Assembly (NCBI RefSeq): GCF_039529295.1
Contig: NZ_BAAAMN010000007.1
Span: 1-64,000 of the forward strand
Direction of reading: 5' to 3'
Origin: Yaniella flava
Lineage (GTDB): Bacteria > Actinomycetota > Actinomycetes > Actinomycetales > Micrococcaceae
DNA length: 64,000 nucleotides
Position 1 is the first letter of the stretch. Each line of letters starts with the position of its first letter. The notes under the pieces were generated by a model, which was not told the origin of the DNA, did no database searches, and was given only the letters and a program-made list of their open reading frames with translations. Positions 42,205 to 50,610 of the stretch are shown here, in pieces. A program made the translations under genes and the position numbers.

Positions 42205-42702
42205 TTACACGGCTGGCGCGCCCAACGCAGAAAATAGGCCCAGGGCACCGACGATCAGTAACGTCGTCCCGCCCAGCAACCCGCACCAGAAACTCCGGGC
42301 CGCCGCACGGTCTGGCACGAGAGCCGCCATCACGCCGATCGCCGTCGTGAGCACACCGGTCAGCGCAAAACTTGGTTGCGCGAAGACCCATGCCAACGGA
42401 ATGAAGTGAATACCGACGACGGTGAGGATCAGCGGGGCAAACAGATCCTTCCGACCCCTTCGAGCTGCCAAGACCATCAGCACGATGATCACCGCGACCT
42501 CGAGCCAGAAGGTGACGATGTACGCGATGAAGGCCGATCCGCCAACTGTAATTGCCGTGGAACCTTCCCAATGGAGCACGGCGAGCGGGATGCCGAAACC
42601 AGCGAGCATGGCACCGCCGAGTTGCAAAACGGCCAACACCACACGCCACATCCAGTGTTTGAGGTGTCGAACATGAGTGCCCCTCGTCACCAACCGCACC
42701 AA
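42205..42702 (-). CDS. Four-TM membrane protein, unknown function
   Basis: A 165-residue protein with four to five hydrophobic segments (VVLAVLQLGGAMLAGFGIPLAVL, AFIAYIVTFWLEVAVIIVLMVLAARRG, LFAPLILTVVGIHFIPLAWVF, LLGGTTLLIVGALGLFSALG). It has no motif I recognise. The start is uncertain: TTG 42702 is the longest option, with a GTG at 42687 or later codons also possible, since no ribosome site is clear. Confidence 0.6.
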   Translation of the reverse strand: MVRLVTRGTHVRHLKHWMWRVVLAVLQLGGAMLAGFGIPLAVLHWEGSTAITVGGSAFIAYIVTFWLEVAVIIVLMVLAARRGRKDLFAPLILTVVGIHFIPLAWVFAQPSFALTGVLTTAIGVMAALVPDRAAARSFWCGLLGGTTLLIVGALGLFSALGAPAV

Positions 42703-42757
42703 ACTGTGCCCTACACCACTTCAGTCACGTGGCCTGCTGCGGAGCGTGCTGACGTAA

Positions 42758-42763
42758 TAGAAT
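42758..42763 (+). promoter_or_regulatory. -10 box of the 41-residue ORF (leaderless geometry)
   Basis: TAGAAT, 6 bases, ATG at 42770. Confidence 0.55.
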
Positions 42764-42769
42764 ACAAGT

Positions 42770-42895
42770 ATGAGCAAAGAATCGGTCGACGGAGACCAGA
42801 TCTCTGACGAACAAATTCAACGGTGGGCCGACGAAGCGGAGGCCGGGTACGAGGTCGAAGAACTTCGCCGGTGCGGGCGTCCTGCGGTTGCTTAA
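42770..42895 (+). CDS. Truncated antitoxin-like/RHH N-terminal protein, 41 residues
   Basis: It reads MSKESVDGDQISDEQIQRWA and ends YEVEELRRCGRPAVA. The phrase ISDEQIQRWADEAEAGY..EELRR.GRP is the N-terminal lead-in of small actinobacterial ribbon-helix-helix proteins, which normally continue into a DNA-binding RHH domain. Here a stop follows GRPAVA, so the RHH domain is missing. A TAGAAT box 6 bases before the ATG supports transcription. It is convergent with the DinB gene, overlapping by 4 bases. It is either a truncated gene or an independent microprotein. Confidence 0.55.
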   Translation: MSKESVDGDQISDEQIQRWADEAEAGYEVEELRRCGRPAVA

Positions 42896-43428
42896 CCTTT
42901 GACGTCGTGGAGGTGGTGCTCCATCTCATGGCCAATGTAGAGGCACAGCGTGGCGATGGTGAATTCGAAACCATCGGAGCGTCGGCCCGGTAACTCCCAC
43001 TGCTCGCGTTCCACCGTATCGACCAGGTCAGCCGTTGACTGTGCCTTGAGCGTGAGCTCGCCCAACACGGTTTGACTGTCCGCCTTCCAGTATTCTCGGC
43101 GCACAGCTTCGGCGTCGCCATCGAAGTCCGCTAGATCCGGGTTGTGCTGGTGCAGCATGGTCTCAACCCGCTGCTGAAGCACCGTGATCATGTCACGGAC
43201 GTGGCACGCGTACTCGACCGGCGACCAGACCGGTTCCGAAGGCCGCTGCGTAGCGTCGACTCGTTGAAGCACCGGGCGCCACCGTGCTGCGGCTGAGCGC
43301 AGCCGATCACCCATCAGATTCGGCGCGAACGGCTGAAACCCGCATTCGGTGCACCCCTGATCGATCACGAAGGTCCAGTCACGGTCGTCACCAGGTACCT
43401 CTGGCGGTGGCATCATATTCGTCGTCAT
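42892..43428 (-). CDS. DinB/mycothiol-dependent maleylpyruvate isomerase-like protein
   Basis: A 178-residue four-helix-bundle protein. The metal-binding His positions are visible in YACHVRDMI and in the C-terminal LYIGHEMEHHLHDV; a first His candidate comes earlier. DinB-fold proteins in actinobacteria are often thiol S-transferases using mycothiol. A leaderless -10 box lies 6 bases before ATG 43428. The N-terminus reads DRDWTFVIDQGCTECGFQPFAPNLMGDRLR, a cysteine-containing lead also found in related DinB proteins. Confidence 0.75.
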   Translation of the reverse strand: MTTNMMPPPEVPGDDRDWTFVIDQGCTECGFQPFAPNLMGDRLRSAAARWRPVLQRVDATQRPSEPVWSPVEYACHVRDMITVLQQRVETMLHQHNPDLADFDGDAEAVRREYWKADSQTVLGELTLKAQSTADLVDTVEREQWELPGRRSDGFEFTIATLCLYIGHEMEHHLHDVKG

Positions 43429-43434
43429 GGTTCA

Positions 43435-43440
43435 ACGCTA
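43435..43440 (-). promoter_or_regulatory. -10 box of the DinB gene (leaderless geometry)
   Basis: Minus strand: TAGCGT, 6 bases, ATG at 43428. Confidence 0.5.
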
Positions 43441-43463
43441 CCCTAACGCGTCCGGCGGGGCAT

Positions 43464-45398
43464 CTAGCTGGTCAGAAACTTCGCGAAGTACTCGTCGAAT
43501 GCTTCAAACTCGTCCAGGGGCAGCACGTGCCCAATGTACTGATCCGGACGTACGATGACGACGGCGCCGCGTGCGCGGTCGATCTCGCGTAGATCGTAGA
43601 TGTCCTTGGTGGCTTCCACCCCGGGAATGTTGCCCAGCAGCATCCCGTTGGTCTGTTCGGCCGAGAAGACCTTTTCGTAGTCGGTGAGCCCGAACTTGCC
43701 CTTTGACGGTTGTACGAGCGCCGGTACCGCGTTGATGTCGACGTCGTGATGCGTTTGTTGCGTGACGGCATAGACATCGAAAAGCGAGTCCATGTCAGTA
43801 CCTTCCGGGGTGAACCGGCTGACCGCACTGGCTGGATCCGCGGTCATCCGGGTGCACCAGTTGGCAACGGCTGAGCCTTCTGCCAAGCCGTTCTCGTCGG
43901 CAAAGAGATAGATGCGCCAGCGTCCATCTGCCGCATGCACGTGGCCCAGTTGCAGCGGTTTTGCATCGGCGACGCGAATCACGGGTGCCGAATGGAAGCG
44001 GGTACCGATGGCAAAACCCGAGGCCAAATCCTGGTGTGTATCCGGACCGGTGAGCGCGGAAAACTCCGGTGTGTACCGGGTTGCCAACCCGGCGGTGAAT
44101 TGCCCACCACGAACGAACTGCTCTTCGACTTCGTCGGGGGTAACCGGCTGGTCGGCATCGCGTGAACCAACCATTTTGGACCAGCGGATGTCGTAGTCGA
44201 TGAGCTCTTGGGCGGTGACTTTGCGTTCCTCCGAGTACGTATGCAACAATTCCGGGCGCGCTTGACCGCGTAGCACGGCGGCCAATTTCCAGCCGAGGTT
44301 GAATGTGTCTTGCATGGAAACGTTCATGCCCTGACCGGCTTTGGCCGAGTGGGTGTGGCAGGCGTCGCCGGTGATGAAGATGCGCGGCTGATTGTCACCG
44401 CGTGCGTCGTCGTTAAGGTTATCGAATCCGTCAGCGATACGTTGGCCAACCTCGTAGATTGACCACCAGGCGACGTCGCGCACCTCGATGCTGTACGGGT
44501 CCAAAATCTTGTTGGCCGATTCGGTGATCTGCTCGACGGTCACGCGTTTGCGGAACTCGGTATCACCTTCGGGTACGGCGCCGAGATCGACGTACAGCCG
44601 CACGAGGTAACCACCTTCGCGTGGAATCAAAATGATGGAGCCGGCTTCGGAACTGATCACGGCTTTCTTGCGGATGTCGGGGAAGTCGGTGACCAACAGG
44701 ACGTCCATGACACCCCACGCGTGGTTTTGCACATCGCCGTGGAGTTGACGACCAATGGATTCTCGCACCGCCGAACGGGCGCCGTCACAACCAACGACGT
44801 ATTTCGCGCGCAGTGTTCGTGTTGTGCCAATGTGTTCTTCCGCAGTGGCTTCAACAGTCACTTCGACGGGATACTCTTGCGATTCGTCGATGGATTGGGA
44901 GACGTATTGCCAGCCGTAGTCCACTTCGAAGCGTGACGGAGACTTTGCCGCAACGTCGAAGAGCAGTTCCTGCATGCGTGCCTGATTGACGATCACGTGG
45001 GGGAATTCCGACAGACCGTCGGCCACGTCTTGAACCAAGCCGGTGCGGGTGATGCCGTCGCCGGGGTTTTCGACCGACCAGAAGGCAGTTTCGTTTACCC
45101 ACAACGCTTCGCGCACCAAGGTATCGGCCAGCCCGAACGCTTCGAACATTTCAACGGTGCGGCATGCCACGCCATCAGCGTGTCCGCGGGCTAATGGCTC
45201 GGCACGACGATCCACGGTAGCAATCGAAAGTTCAGGGAATTGGGCGAGCTGGGCGGTGAGTACCGCGCCGGCTGGACCGGTGCCGACGACAAGGACGTCG
45301 ACGGTGTCGGGTAGCCCGGCATCGTACCGCATGTGATCAGGTGCAGCCGGGGCAACGCTTGGGTCGCCGAAAGTGTAACCGTTGAGGTGATATTGCAT
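43464..45398 (-). CDS. FAD-dependent aromatic monooxygenase (phenol 2-/3-hydroxybenzoate 4-monooxygenase type)
   Basis: About 644 residues. The Rossmann motif is VDVLVVGTGPAGAVLTAQLAQFPELSIATVDRR; RGHADGVACRTVEMFEAFGL and VVGCDGARSAVRESIG follow. GDACHTHSAKAGQGMNVSMQDTFNLGWKLAAVLRG is the FAD-binding segment of the PheA/MobA group, and a C-terminal thioredoxin-like dimerisation domain ends with RPDQYIGHVLPLDEFEAFDEYFAKFL. It hydroxylates a phenol or hydroxybenzoate with NADPH and O2. ATG 45398 is preferred, with AAGGACGG upstream. It is divergent from an IclR regulator. No ring-cleavage gene is adjacent, so the pathway continues elsewhere. Confidence 0.88.
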   Translation of the reverse strand: MQYHLNGYTFGDPSVAPAAPDHMRYDAGLPDTVDVLVVGTGPAGAVLTAQLAQFPELSIATVDRRAEPLARGHADGVACRTVEMFEAFGLADTLVREALWVNETAFWSVENPGDGITRTGLVQDVADGLSEFPHVIVNQARMQELLFDVAAKSPSRFEVDYGWQYVSQSIDESQEYPVEVTVEATAEEHIGTTRTLRAKYVVGCDGARSAVRESIGRQLHGDVQNHAWGVMDVLLVTDFPDIRKKAVISSEAGSIILIPREGGYLVRLYVDLGAVPEGDTEFRKRVTVEQITESANKILDPYSIEVRDVAWWSIYEVGQRIADGFDNLNDDARGDNQPRIFITGDACHTHSAKAGQGMNVSMQDTFNLGWKLAAVLRGQARPELLHTYSEERKVTAQELIDYDIRWSKMVGSRDADQPVTPDEVEEQFVRGGQFTAGLATRYTPEFSALTGPDTHQDLASGFAIGTRFHSAPVIRVADAKPLQLGHVHAADGRWRIYLFADENGLAEGSAVANWCTRMTADPASAVSRFTPEGTDMDSLFDVYAVTQQTHHDVDINAVPALVQPSKGKFGLTDYEKVFSAEQTNGMLLGNIPGVEATKDIYDLREIDRARGAVVIVRPDQYIGHVLPLDEFEAFDEYFAKFLTS

Positions 45399-45462
45399 GC
45401 TGGTTTTCCGTCCTTCGCTCGTGTGCCACAACACATTCTGTGCAGGACCGTACGCCGGTATG

Positions 45463-45475
45463 TGCGACAATCGCA
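45463..45475. promoter_or_regulatory. Candidate IclR operator
   Basis: TGCGA-CAA-TCGCA is a perfect short inverted repeat between the monooxygenase and IclR genes. It overlaps the expected -35 region of the IclR gene (its -10 is at 45487-45492), the right place for autoregulation and control of the divergent gene. Confidence 0.5.
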
Positions 45476-45486
45476 AAACGGACTGC

Positions 45487-45492
45487 TAGATT
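45487..45492 (+). promoter_or_regulatory. -10 box of the IclR gene (leaderless geometry)
   Basis: TAGATT, 6 bases, GTG at 45499. Confidence 0.55.
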
Positions 45493-45498
45493 TGCGGT

Positions 45499-46284
45499 GT
45501 GAGCAAATCTATACCGAGAATCGAAGCGATTCACCGAGCACTGCAGGTTTTGCGACTGATGGCCTCGCAGGGGTCGGTGAGTGTCACCGAGGCGGCCAAA
45601 CACCTGACCGTCAACCCGTCGACGGCTTCCCGCATCCTCGCGACGCTCGAAGCCGATGGCTTTGCGGTGCGCGGCGAAAAGCAACGCTACTTCCCGGGTT
45701 CCAGTGCATTGCACTTTGGCCAAACATTGGTCACCCCACCACTGCATGAACGGCTTCGTCCACATTTGGAACGACTCTTCAGCCTCGTGCACGAGACCGT
45801 CCACGTGGCAACGCTGGTGGGCACCACGGTGCATCACAACGACTGTATTGTGGCCACAGTTCGCGCACTCATTCTGGCAAGTCGGATGGGGAAGCGCTTG
45901 CCCGCGCACCTGGCGTCCTCGGGCAAGGCGATGCTCGCGGATCTCGCACCCGCCGTTGTCAACGCACGATATGCACCAACTGACCAGGGTTCGATCCCGC
46001 AGGCGGTCGCGTTCAATCTGCGAGATCTGCACGAAGAAATCGACAAGGCGCGCACACAGGGTTTTGCGGTGAACGTCGAGTCCACCGAACAGGGCTTGGT
46101 GGCGCTGGCGGTCTCGCTGGGCCATATCGGTGGCGAACACATGGCGCTGAGTGTGGCGTTACCACTGGCTCGCTATTCCAGTGCGAGTCGCCGCGAAATT
46201 TCCGACGCGCTGCTCACTGTGCAACACGAAGTACGGACCGCGTTTTCATCTGACGAGATCGCCCAGCATACAGGCATGCTGTGA
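45499..46284 (+). CDS. IclR-family transcriptional regulator
   Basis: A 261-residue regulator. The winged HTH is at about 8-65 (IEAIHRALQVLRLMASQGSVSVTEAAKHLTVNPSTASRILATLEADGFAVRG), and the IclR effector domain is at about 75-245 (VHVATLVGTTVHHN, LPAHLASSGKAMLADL, GFAVNVESTEQGLVALAVSLGH). IclR members often control aromatic-acid catabolism. It is divergent from the FAD monooxygenase, its likely target. The GTG start appears leaderless. Confidence 0.9.
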   Translation: MSKSIPRIEAIHRALQVLRLMASQGSVSVTEAAKHLTVNPSTASRILATLEADGFAVRGEKQRYFPGSSALHFGQTLVTPPLHERLRPHLERLFSLVHETVHVATLVGTTVHHNDCIVATVRALILASRMGKRLPAHLASSGKAMLADLAPAVVNARYAPTDQGSIPQAVAFNLRDLHEEIDKARTQGFAVNVESTEQGLVALAVSLGHIGGEHMALSVALPLARYSSASRREISDALLTVQHEVRTAFSSDEIAQHTGML

Positions 46285-46342
46285 TCGACTAGTGTGTCCA
46301 TCACAAGCAATCTGAAAAATGAAAAACTATTGGAGTGATGGC

Positions 46343-46675
46343 ATGGCTCAGGTCGATGATCCCCCGGCTCTACATCAATCACGCAGCCAACGTTCGAGAA
46401 GCTTGGCCATTTCATCCCTGGTCATTGGCATCATCGCGCTGATCGTGAGCTGGCTGTCGATTATTGGGTTGGTTGTCAGTGTGGTCGCCGTGGTGCTCGG
46501 CGTGATAGCACTCCGAAAAAGCCAATCGAACAAGCTGAGCATAGCCGGTGTCGTCACCGGCGGCATCGGGCTGTTAATCTCCATCTATCTTGCGAGCACC
46601 GCAGGCTTCTTGATGGATATGCGCGAGGACTGCGCCTGCGCGCCAAAACTTGAGGAGACAATCCCCACAGAGTAG
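46343..46675 (+). CDS. DUF4190-type small membrane protein
   Basis: A 110-residue protein. After a polar lead (MAQVDDPPALHQSRSQRSRS) come two TM helices with the DUF4190 pattern SLAISSLVIGIIALIVSWLSIIGLVVSVVAVVLGVIALRK and LSIAGVVTGGIGLLISIYLA, then a short acidic tail with two Cys (EDCACAP). ATG 46343 is chosen over ATG 46319 because TTGGAG lies before it, the same leader as in the next gene. It is a shorter paralogue of the membrane part of that gene. Confidence 0.75.
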   Translation: MAQVDDPPALHQSRSQRSRSLAISSLVIGIIALIVSWLSIIGLVVSVVAVVLGVIALRKSQSNKLSIAGVVTGGIGLLISIYLASTAGFLMDMREDCACAPKLEETIPTE

Positions 46676-46729
46676 AGCACTGGGCTAGGGTTCCAATAAC
46701 ACACACCTTGAAGTTATTGGAGCACAATC

Positions 46730-47683
46730 GTGACACAGGGATACCCTCCACCACCGCCACCTCAACCGCAATACAGCCCGATGCCTATGCCTGGCCCGTC
46801 GGTTCCAAAAGGCCTGGCGATCACCTCATTGGTCACTGGAATCCTCGGCTTGATCGTCAGTTGGCTGCCGATCGTCGGGCTCATCCTCGGCGCAGTCGCC
46901 GTCGTGACCGGCATTGTAGCGCTGCGAAAGATACAGCCCAAAGGCCTCAGTATAGCCGGGATCATCACCGGAGGACTGGGAATGTTGACGTCGATTGTGC
47001 TGGCTATTGCCGTCGGCTTCATGTTCAGCACCGAGGACAACGAACAAGCTGCCGACGCCGAGGTCACCTCATCACCGAGTGCAACACCCTCAGACGACAC
47101 CGAGTCACCCAGCGCGCCTGGCACAGAGTCTGAAAGCGCGAGCCCGACCGAGACCGAAGAGCCGACGCCAGAGACCACTTCCCCGGCGGAGACCAGTGAA
47201 GCACCGACGCCTACGGCCACTTCAGAGGAGCCAACCGCCGAAGCTGACACGGGGAGCGTAAGCCAGCAGAATGCACTTGGATCAGCAGAAGACTATCTGC
47301 GGTACACGGCGTTCTCTCGCACCGGACTCATCGAGCAACTCGAGTTTGAAGGTTTCTCCAATGCCGACGCGACCTGGGCAGTCGATAACGTCACCGTCGA
47401 TTGGGGCGAACAGGCTATCGAGTCGGCAGATACGTATCTTGCCTACACTGCATTCTCCCGAACAGGACTGATTGAGCAGTTAGAGTTCGAAGGTTTTTCA
47501 AATAGCGACGCCACCGCAGCGGTCGACAGCCTCACCGTTGACTGGAACGAACAAGCCGCCGCATCAGCGGAAACCTACCTCGACTTTTCGTCGTTTTCCC
47601 GCTCCGAACTCATTAATCAGCTGGTCTACGAGGGCTTCACCCAAGCCCAGGCAGAATACGGGGTAAACCAGACAGGGCTCTAA
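46730..47683 (+). CDS. DUF4190 membrane anchor with three Ltp-type surface repeats
   Basis: A 317-residue protein. A Pro/Gln-rich N-terminus (to about 25) and two DUF4190 TM helices (about 26-95) lead to a Ser/Thr/Pro/Glu-rich stalk (about 105-175). Three repeats of about 45 residues follow, at about 178-225, 226-272 and 273-317, each with the pattern A.(D/E)YL.(Y/F)..FSR..LI.QL.(F/Y)EGF..(A/S).A. This is the host cell surface-exposed lipoprotein (Ltp) repeat, known from phage TP-J34 Ltp, which blocks phage DNA injection. The GTG start has TTGGAG upstream. An anti-phage role is possible but not shown; such repeats are also common in ordinary surface proteins. Confidence 0.82.
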   Translation: MTQGYPPPPPPQPQYSPMPMPGPSVPKGLAITSLVTGILGLIVSWLPIVGLILGAVAVVTGIVALRKIQPKGLSIAGIITGGLGMLTSIVLAIAVGFMFSTEDNEQAADAEVTSSPSATPSDDTESPSAPGTESESASPTETEEPTPETTSPAETSEAPTPTATSEEPTAEADTGSVSQQNALGSAEDYLRYTAFSRTGLIEQLEFEGFSNADATWAVDNVTVDWGEQAIESADTYLAYTAFSRTGLIEQLEFEGFSNSDATAAVDSLTVDWNEQAAASAETYLDFSSFSRSELINQLVYEGFTQAQAEYGVNQTGL

Positions 47684-47688
47684 CTGGC

Positions 47689-48852
47689 CTAGCCTTCCTC
47701 GGCATCGAGCCACTCGAGAATGCTCTGGCGGTCTTCGTTGAGTGTGGGCGGGGCTTTGTCGTACGCGACTTGACTACGTGAATAATCGATCGGGTGCTTG
47801 ACGGTTGGAACCTTTTCTGCGCCGGTTAACTGAACTGGCGCGAGGCCGATTTCGTCGGCGAATTCCACACCTTGGGCAATTGAGAACACCTCGGAACACG
47901 GGATCCCGAGCTCACGGAATTCTTCGACCCACTCCGAGGCGGGGCGGTGCTGCAGATACGTCTCGAGTGTAGCTCGGAGTTCATCGCGATGGGCATTGCG
48001 CGCCGGATTCGTGGCATAGCGTTCGTCATCGGCCAGCTCGGATGCGCCCAGCGCGGTGGTCAGTTGACGAAATTGCCGATCGTTTCCAACGCCGAGAATC
48101 AGCGGCTGGTCGGCTGCGGCAAAGGGACCATACGGCGCCAGCGACGGGTGATCATTGCCCATACGAGTCGGGACGACACCCCCGGCCACATAGGCCGAGG
48201 TTTGGTTGACCAACCCAGACAACGCCGAAGACATCAGATTCACCGCGATGTGTTGGCCTTTTCCGCTGCGCTGACGCTCCTGGAGTGCGCCGAGAATGCC
48301 AACCGTGGCGTGCAGACCGGTGACGACGTCGAAGATCGCGACTCCGGCCTTTTGGCCAGATGATTCTGGCTCACCGGTGATATCCATGAGCCCCGAAGCG
48401 GCCTGCGCCAGCAGATCGTAACCCGGCAGATGTGCCCCACCAGTGGTGCCGAAACCGGTGATCGATGCATGCACGAGCTCCGGGTATCGCTCGGCCACGG
48501 CCTCGGGATCCATCCCGAATTTGGCCAGCCCACCCGGCTTCCAGTTTTCGATGAACACGTCCGCTTTGGCAAGCAGCTTGTGCGCGGTGTCGAGGTCGTC
48601 ATCGTCGCGCAAATCCAATGCAATGGCATGTTTATTGCGGTTGACCGACAAGAAATAGGTGGCCATATCCTCACGCACCGGCGGCTGCCACGCACGCGTA
48701 TCGTCACCGGTTGGCGACTCAACCTTGATGACGGTGGCACCCATATCGGCGAGCATCATCGTGGCGTACGGTCCGGCGAGTACGCGCGAAAAATCGGCGA
48801 CGACGATACCGTCGAGGACTCCGGGCGTGGTGTGGGGCGCAGCTGTAATCAT
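47689..48852 (-). CDS. CaiB/BaiF family III CoA-transferase
   Basis: About 387 residues. Family III CoA-transferase features: LDGIVVADFSRVLAGPYATMMLADMGATVIKVESPTGDDTR, SVNRNKHAIALDLRD, ADVFIENWKPGGLAKFGMD, TGFGTTGGAHLPGYDLLAQAASGLMDITGEPE with the catalytic Asp in GYDLLAQA. ATG 48852 is preferred; longer starts add non-conserved residues. It is divergent from the glutaryl-CoA dehydrogenase gene, so it may activate glutarate (or a related dicarboxylate) to its CoA ester for that enzyme. Confidence 0.87.
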   Translation of the reverse strand: MITAAPHTTPGVLDGIVVADFSRVLAGPYATMMLADMGATVIKVESPTGDDTRAWQPPVREDMATYFLSVNRNKHAIALDLRDDDDLDTAHKLLAKADVFIENWKPGGLAKFGMDPEAVAERYPELVHASITGFGTTGGAHLPGYDLLAQAASGLMDITGEPESSGQKAGVAIFDVVTGLHATVGILGALQERQRSGKGQHIAVNLMSSALSGLVNQTSAYVAGGVVPTRMGNDHPSLAPYGPFAAADQPLILGVGNDRQFRQLTTALGASELADDERYATNPARNAHRDELRATLETYLQHRPASEWVEEFRELGIPCSEVFSIAQGVEFADEIGLAPVQLTGAEKVPTVKHPIDYSRSQVAYDKAPPTLNEDRQSILEWLDAEEG

Positions 48853-49033
48853 GGTTTCTATGCTCAACCGCTCGACCCTCGCATTGCAAGATCGATGCGA
48901 CAACAGCATTGATTGCGCACGTTCTGTGCAATGATGCGGTTCCTTGTTGCCCGCACCCACCCGGTTCGCTACCGTGAAGAGCATCACGAAAATACCACGC
49001 AGGCCGTCACACGGTCAGACCTACGGAGCATTC

Positions 49034-50251
49034 ATGTCGACAACAGATCTCTTCAATATCGCCTCGATGTTCACCGAGCAGGAGCTGCAAGTTCGCGATA
49101 CCGTTGCGGAATTCGTGGACCGGCGCGTGCGCCCCAATATTGCCCGGTGGTACGACGACGCGCACTTGCCTACCGAGCTGATCCCAGAAATGGCCGAGCT
49201 TGGTCTCTTCGGCATGCATATTGAAGGCTACGGTTGTGGCGGACGCTCCGCTGTCGAATATGGCATCGCCATGCATGAGATGGAAGCCGGCGATTCGGGT
49301 CTGCGTACCGTGATCTCAGTGCAGGGCTCGCTGGCCATGACCGCCATCGCCAAAAACGGGTCCGAAGAACAGAAGCAGACCTGGCTGCCAAAGATAGCCG
49401 CCGGTGAAGTCATCGGTGCGTTTGGGCTGACCGAACCAACTGCGGGTTCTGATCCGTCAGCAATGACAACGCACGCCAAGCTCGTCGATGGTCAATGGGT
49501 ACTCAATGGCGCCAAGCGGTGGATCGGCCTGGCGACCATTGCCAACATCACCATCATTTGGGCCAAGGTCTCGGTTGCTGATGCCAAGGCCGCCGGTGTG
49601 CATCCAGACGGCGATACCCGCCCCGATGACGCGATGGTCGTGCGCGGTTTCATCGTGCCAACCGATACACCAGGCTTTTCTGCCGAAGCCATCGAACAGA
49701 AACTTTCGATGCGCGCATCCCTACAGTGCGACATCTCGCTCGAGAATGTAGAGCTCCCAGTGGATACGATCCTGCCGCATAACCCTGGTTTGCGTGGACC
49801 ATTCGCCTGCTTGAATGAGGCGCGCTATGGCATCGCCTGGGGCGCGTTGGGTGCGGCTCGTGATTCGATTGAATCCGCCCTGGATTACGCTTCAACCCGC
49901 ATGCAGTTCGGCAAGCCGCTGACCGCCTACCAACTGACCCAGAAGAAACTTGCCGATATGACCATCGCACTGAATAAGGGCCAACTCATGGCGCTGCAGT
50001 TGGGTCGAGCCAACGATGCCGGCACGATGGATCTGCACCACATCTCGATGGCGAAACTCGATAACGTACGGGTGTCTATTGAGATTGCTCGCGAGTGCCG
50101 CACCATCCTGGGAGGCAACGGCATCACCGCCGAGTACTCACCGCTGCGCCATGCAAACAACCTTGAATCGGTACGCACCTACGAGGGCACCGACGAAGTG
50201 CACACCCTGATCGTCGGCCAGAAACTCACCGGCGAAGCAGCGTTCAGCTAA
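49034..50251 (+). CDS. gcdH: Acyl-CoA dehydrogenase, glutaryl-CoA dehydrogenase type
   Basis: About 405 residues of the acyl-CoA dehydrogenase fold with FAD. Glutaryl-CoA dehydrogenase traits are FGLTEPTAGSDPSAMTTHAK, ARYGIAWGALGAARDSIESALDYASTRMQFGKPLTAYQLTQKKLADM, and the C-terminal RTYEGTDEVHTLIVGQKLTGEAAF with the catalytic Glu, closely like human GCDH. It converts glutaryl-CoA to crotonyl-CoA and CO2, in lysine/tryptophan or glutarate breakdown. The divergent CoA-transferase supports glutarate as substrate. No electron-transfer flavoprotein genes are adjacent. ATG 49034 fits the usual length. Confidence 0.88.
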   Translation: MSTTDLFNIASMFTEQELQVRDTVAEFVDRRVRPNIARWYDDAHLPTELIPEMAELGLFGMHIEGYGCGGRSAVEYGIAMHEMEAGDSGLRTVISVQGSLAMTAIAKNGSEEQKQTWLPKIAAGEVIGAFGLTEPTAGSDPSAMTTHAKLVDGQWVLNGAKRWIGLATIANITIIWAKVSVADAKAAGVHPDGDTRPDDAMVVRGFIVPTDTPGFSAEAIEQKLSMRASLQCDISLENVELPVDTILPHNPGLRGPFACLNEARYGIAWGALGAARDSIESALDYASTRMQFGKPLTAYQLTQKKLADMTIALNKGQLMALQLGRANDAGTMDLHHISMAKLDNVRVSIEIARECRTILGGNGITAEYSPLRHANNLESVRTYEGTDEVHTLIVGQKLTGEAAFS

Positions 50252-50274
50252 CCTCAGGGGCAGAAAGAACGAAC

Positions 50275-50610
50275 ATGACATTGCAACGGTCGGTCTATGG
50301 GATTCAAATCGATGAGCACACGCGCTGTGCGCACTATCATCAGCCCTTCGACGTCATCGCCATAAAACACTACTGTTGCCATGTCCACTATTCGTGCCAC
50401 GCCTGCCACGAGGCCCTCGCTGACCATCCTGCAGAGGTTTGGCCAACCGACCACTTCCATGAACCAGCGGTCTTATGTGGCATGTGCGGCCTGGAATTGA
50501 GCGTCACCGACTATTTGTCCACCGGCTCGTGTCCGGGTTGTCAGACGGATTTCAACCCAGGCTGCAAAGCCCACGCGAATCTGTATTTTGCACCTGGTCA
50601 GTACGCGTAG
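50275..50610 (+). CDS. CHY-type zinc finger protein
   Basis: A 111-residue Cys/His-rich protein. CHY-finger pattern: TRCAHYHQPFDVIAIKHYCCHVHYSCHACHE, then a second set HEPAVLCGMCGLELSVTDYLSTGSCPGCQTDFNPGC. These can bind about three zinc ions. Bacterial CHY proteins are of unknown role; eukaryotic versions occur in ubiquitin ligases. AGAAAG lies before ATG 50275. It follows gcdH by 23 bases and overlaps the next gene tail to tail by 13 bases. Confidence 0.85.
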   Translation: MTLQRSVYGIQIDEHTRCAHYHQPFDVIAIKHYCCHVHYSCHACHEALADHPAEVWPTDHFHEPAVLCGMCGLELSVTDYLSTGSCPGCQTDFNPGCKAHANLYFAPGQYA

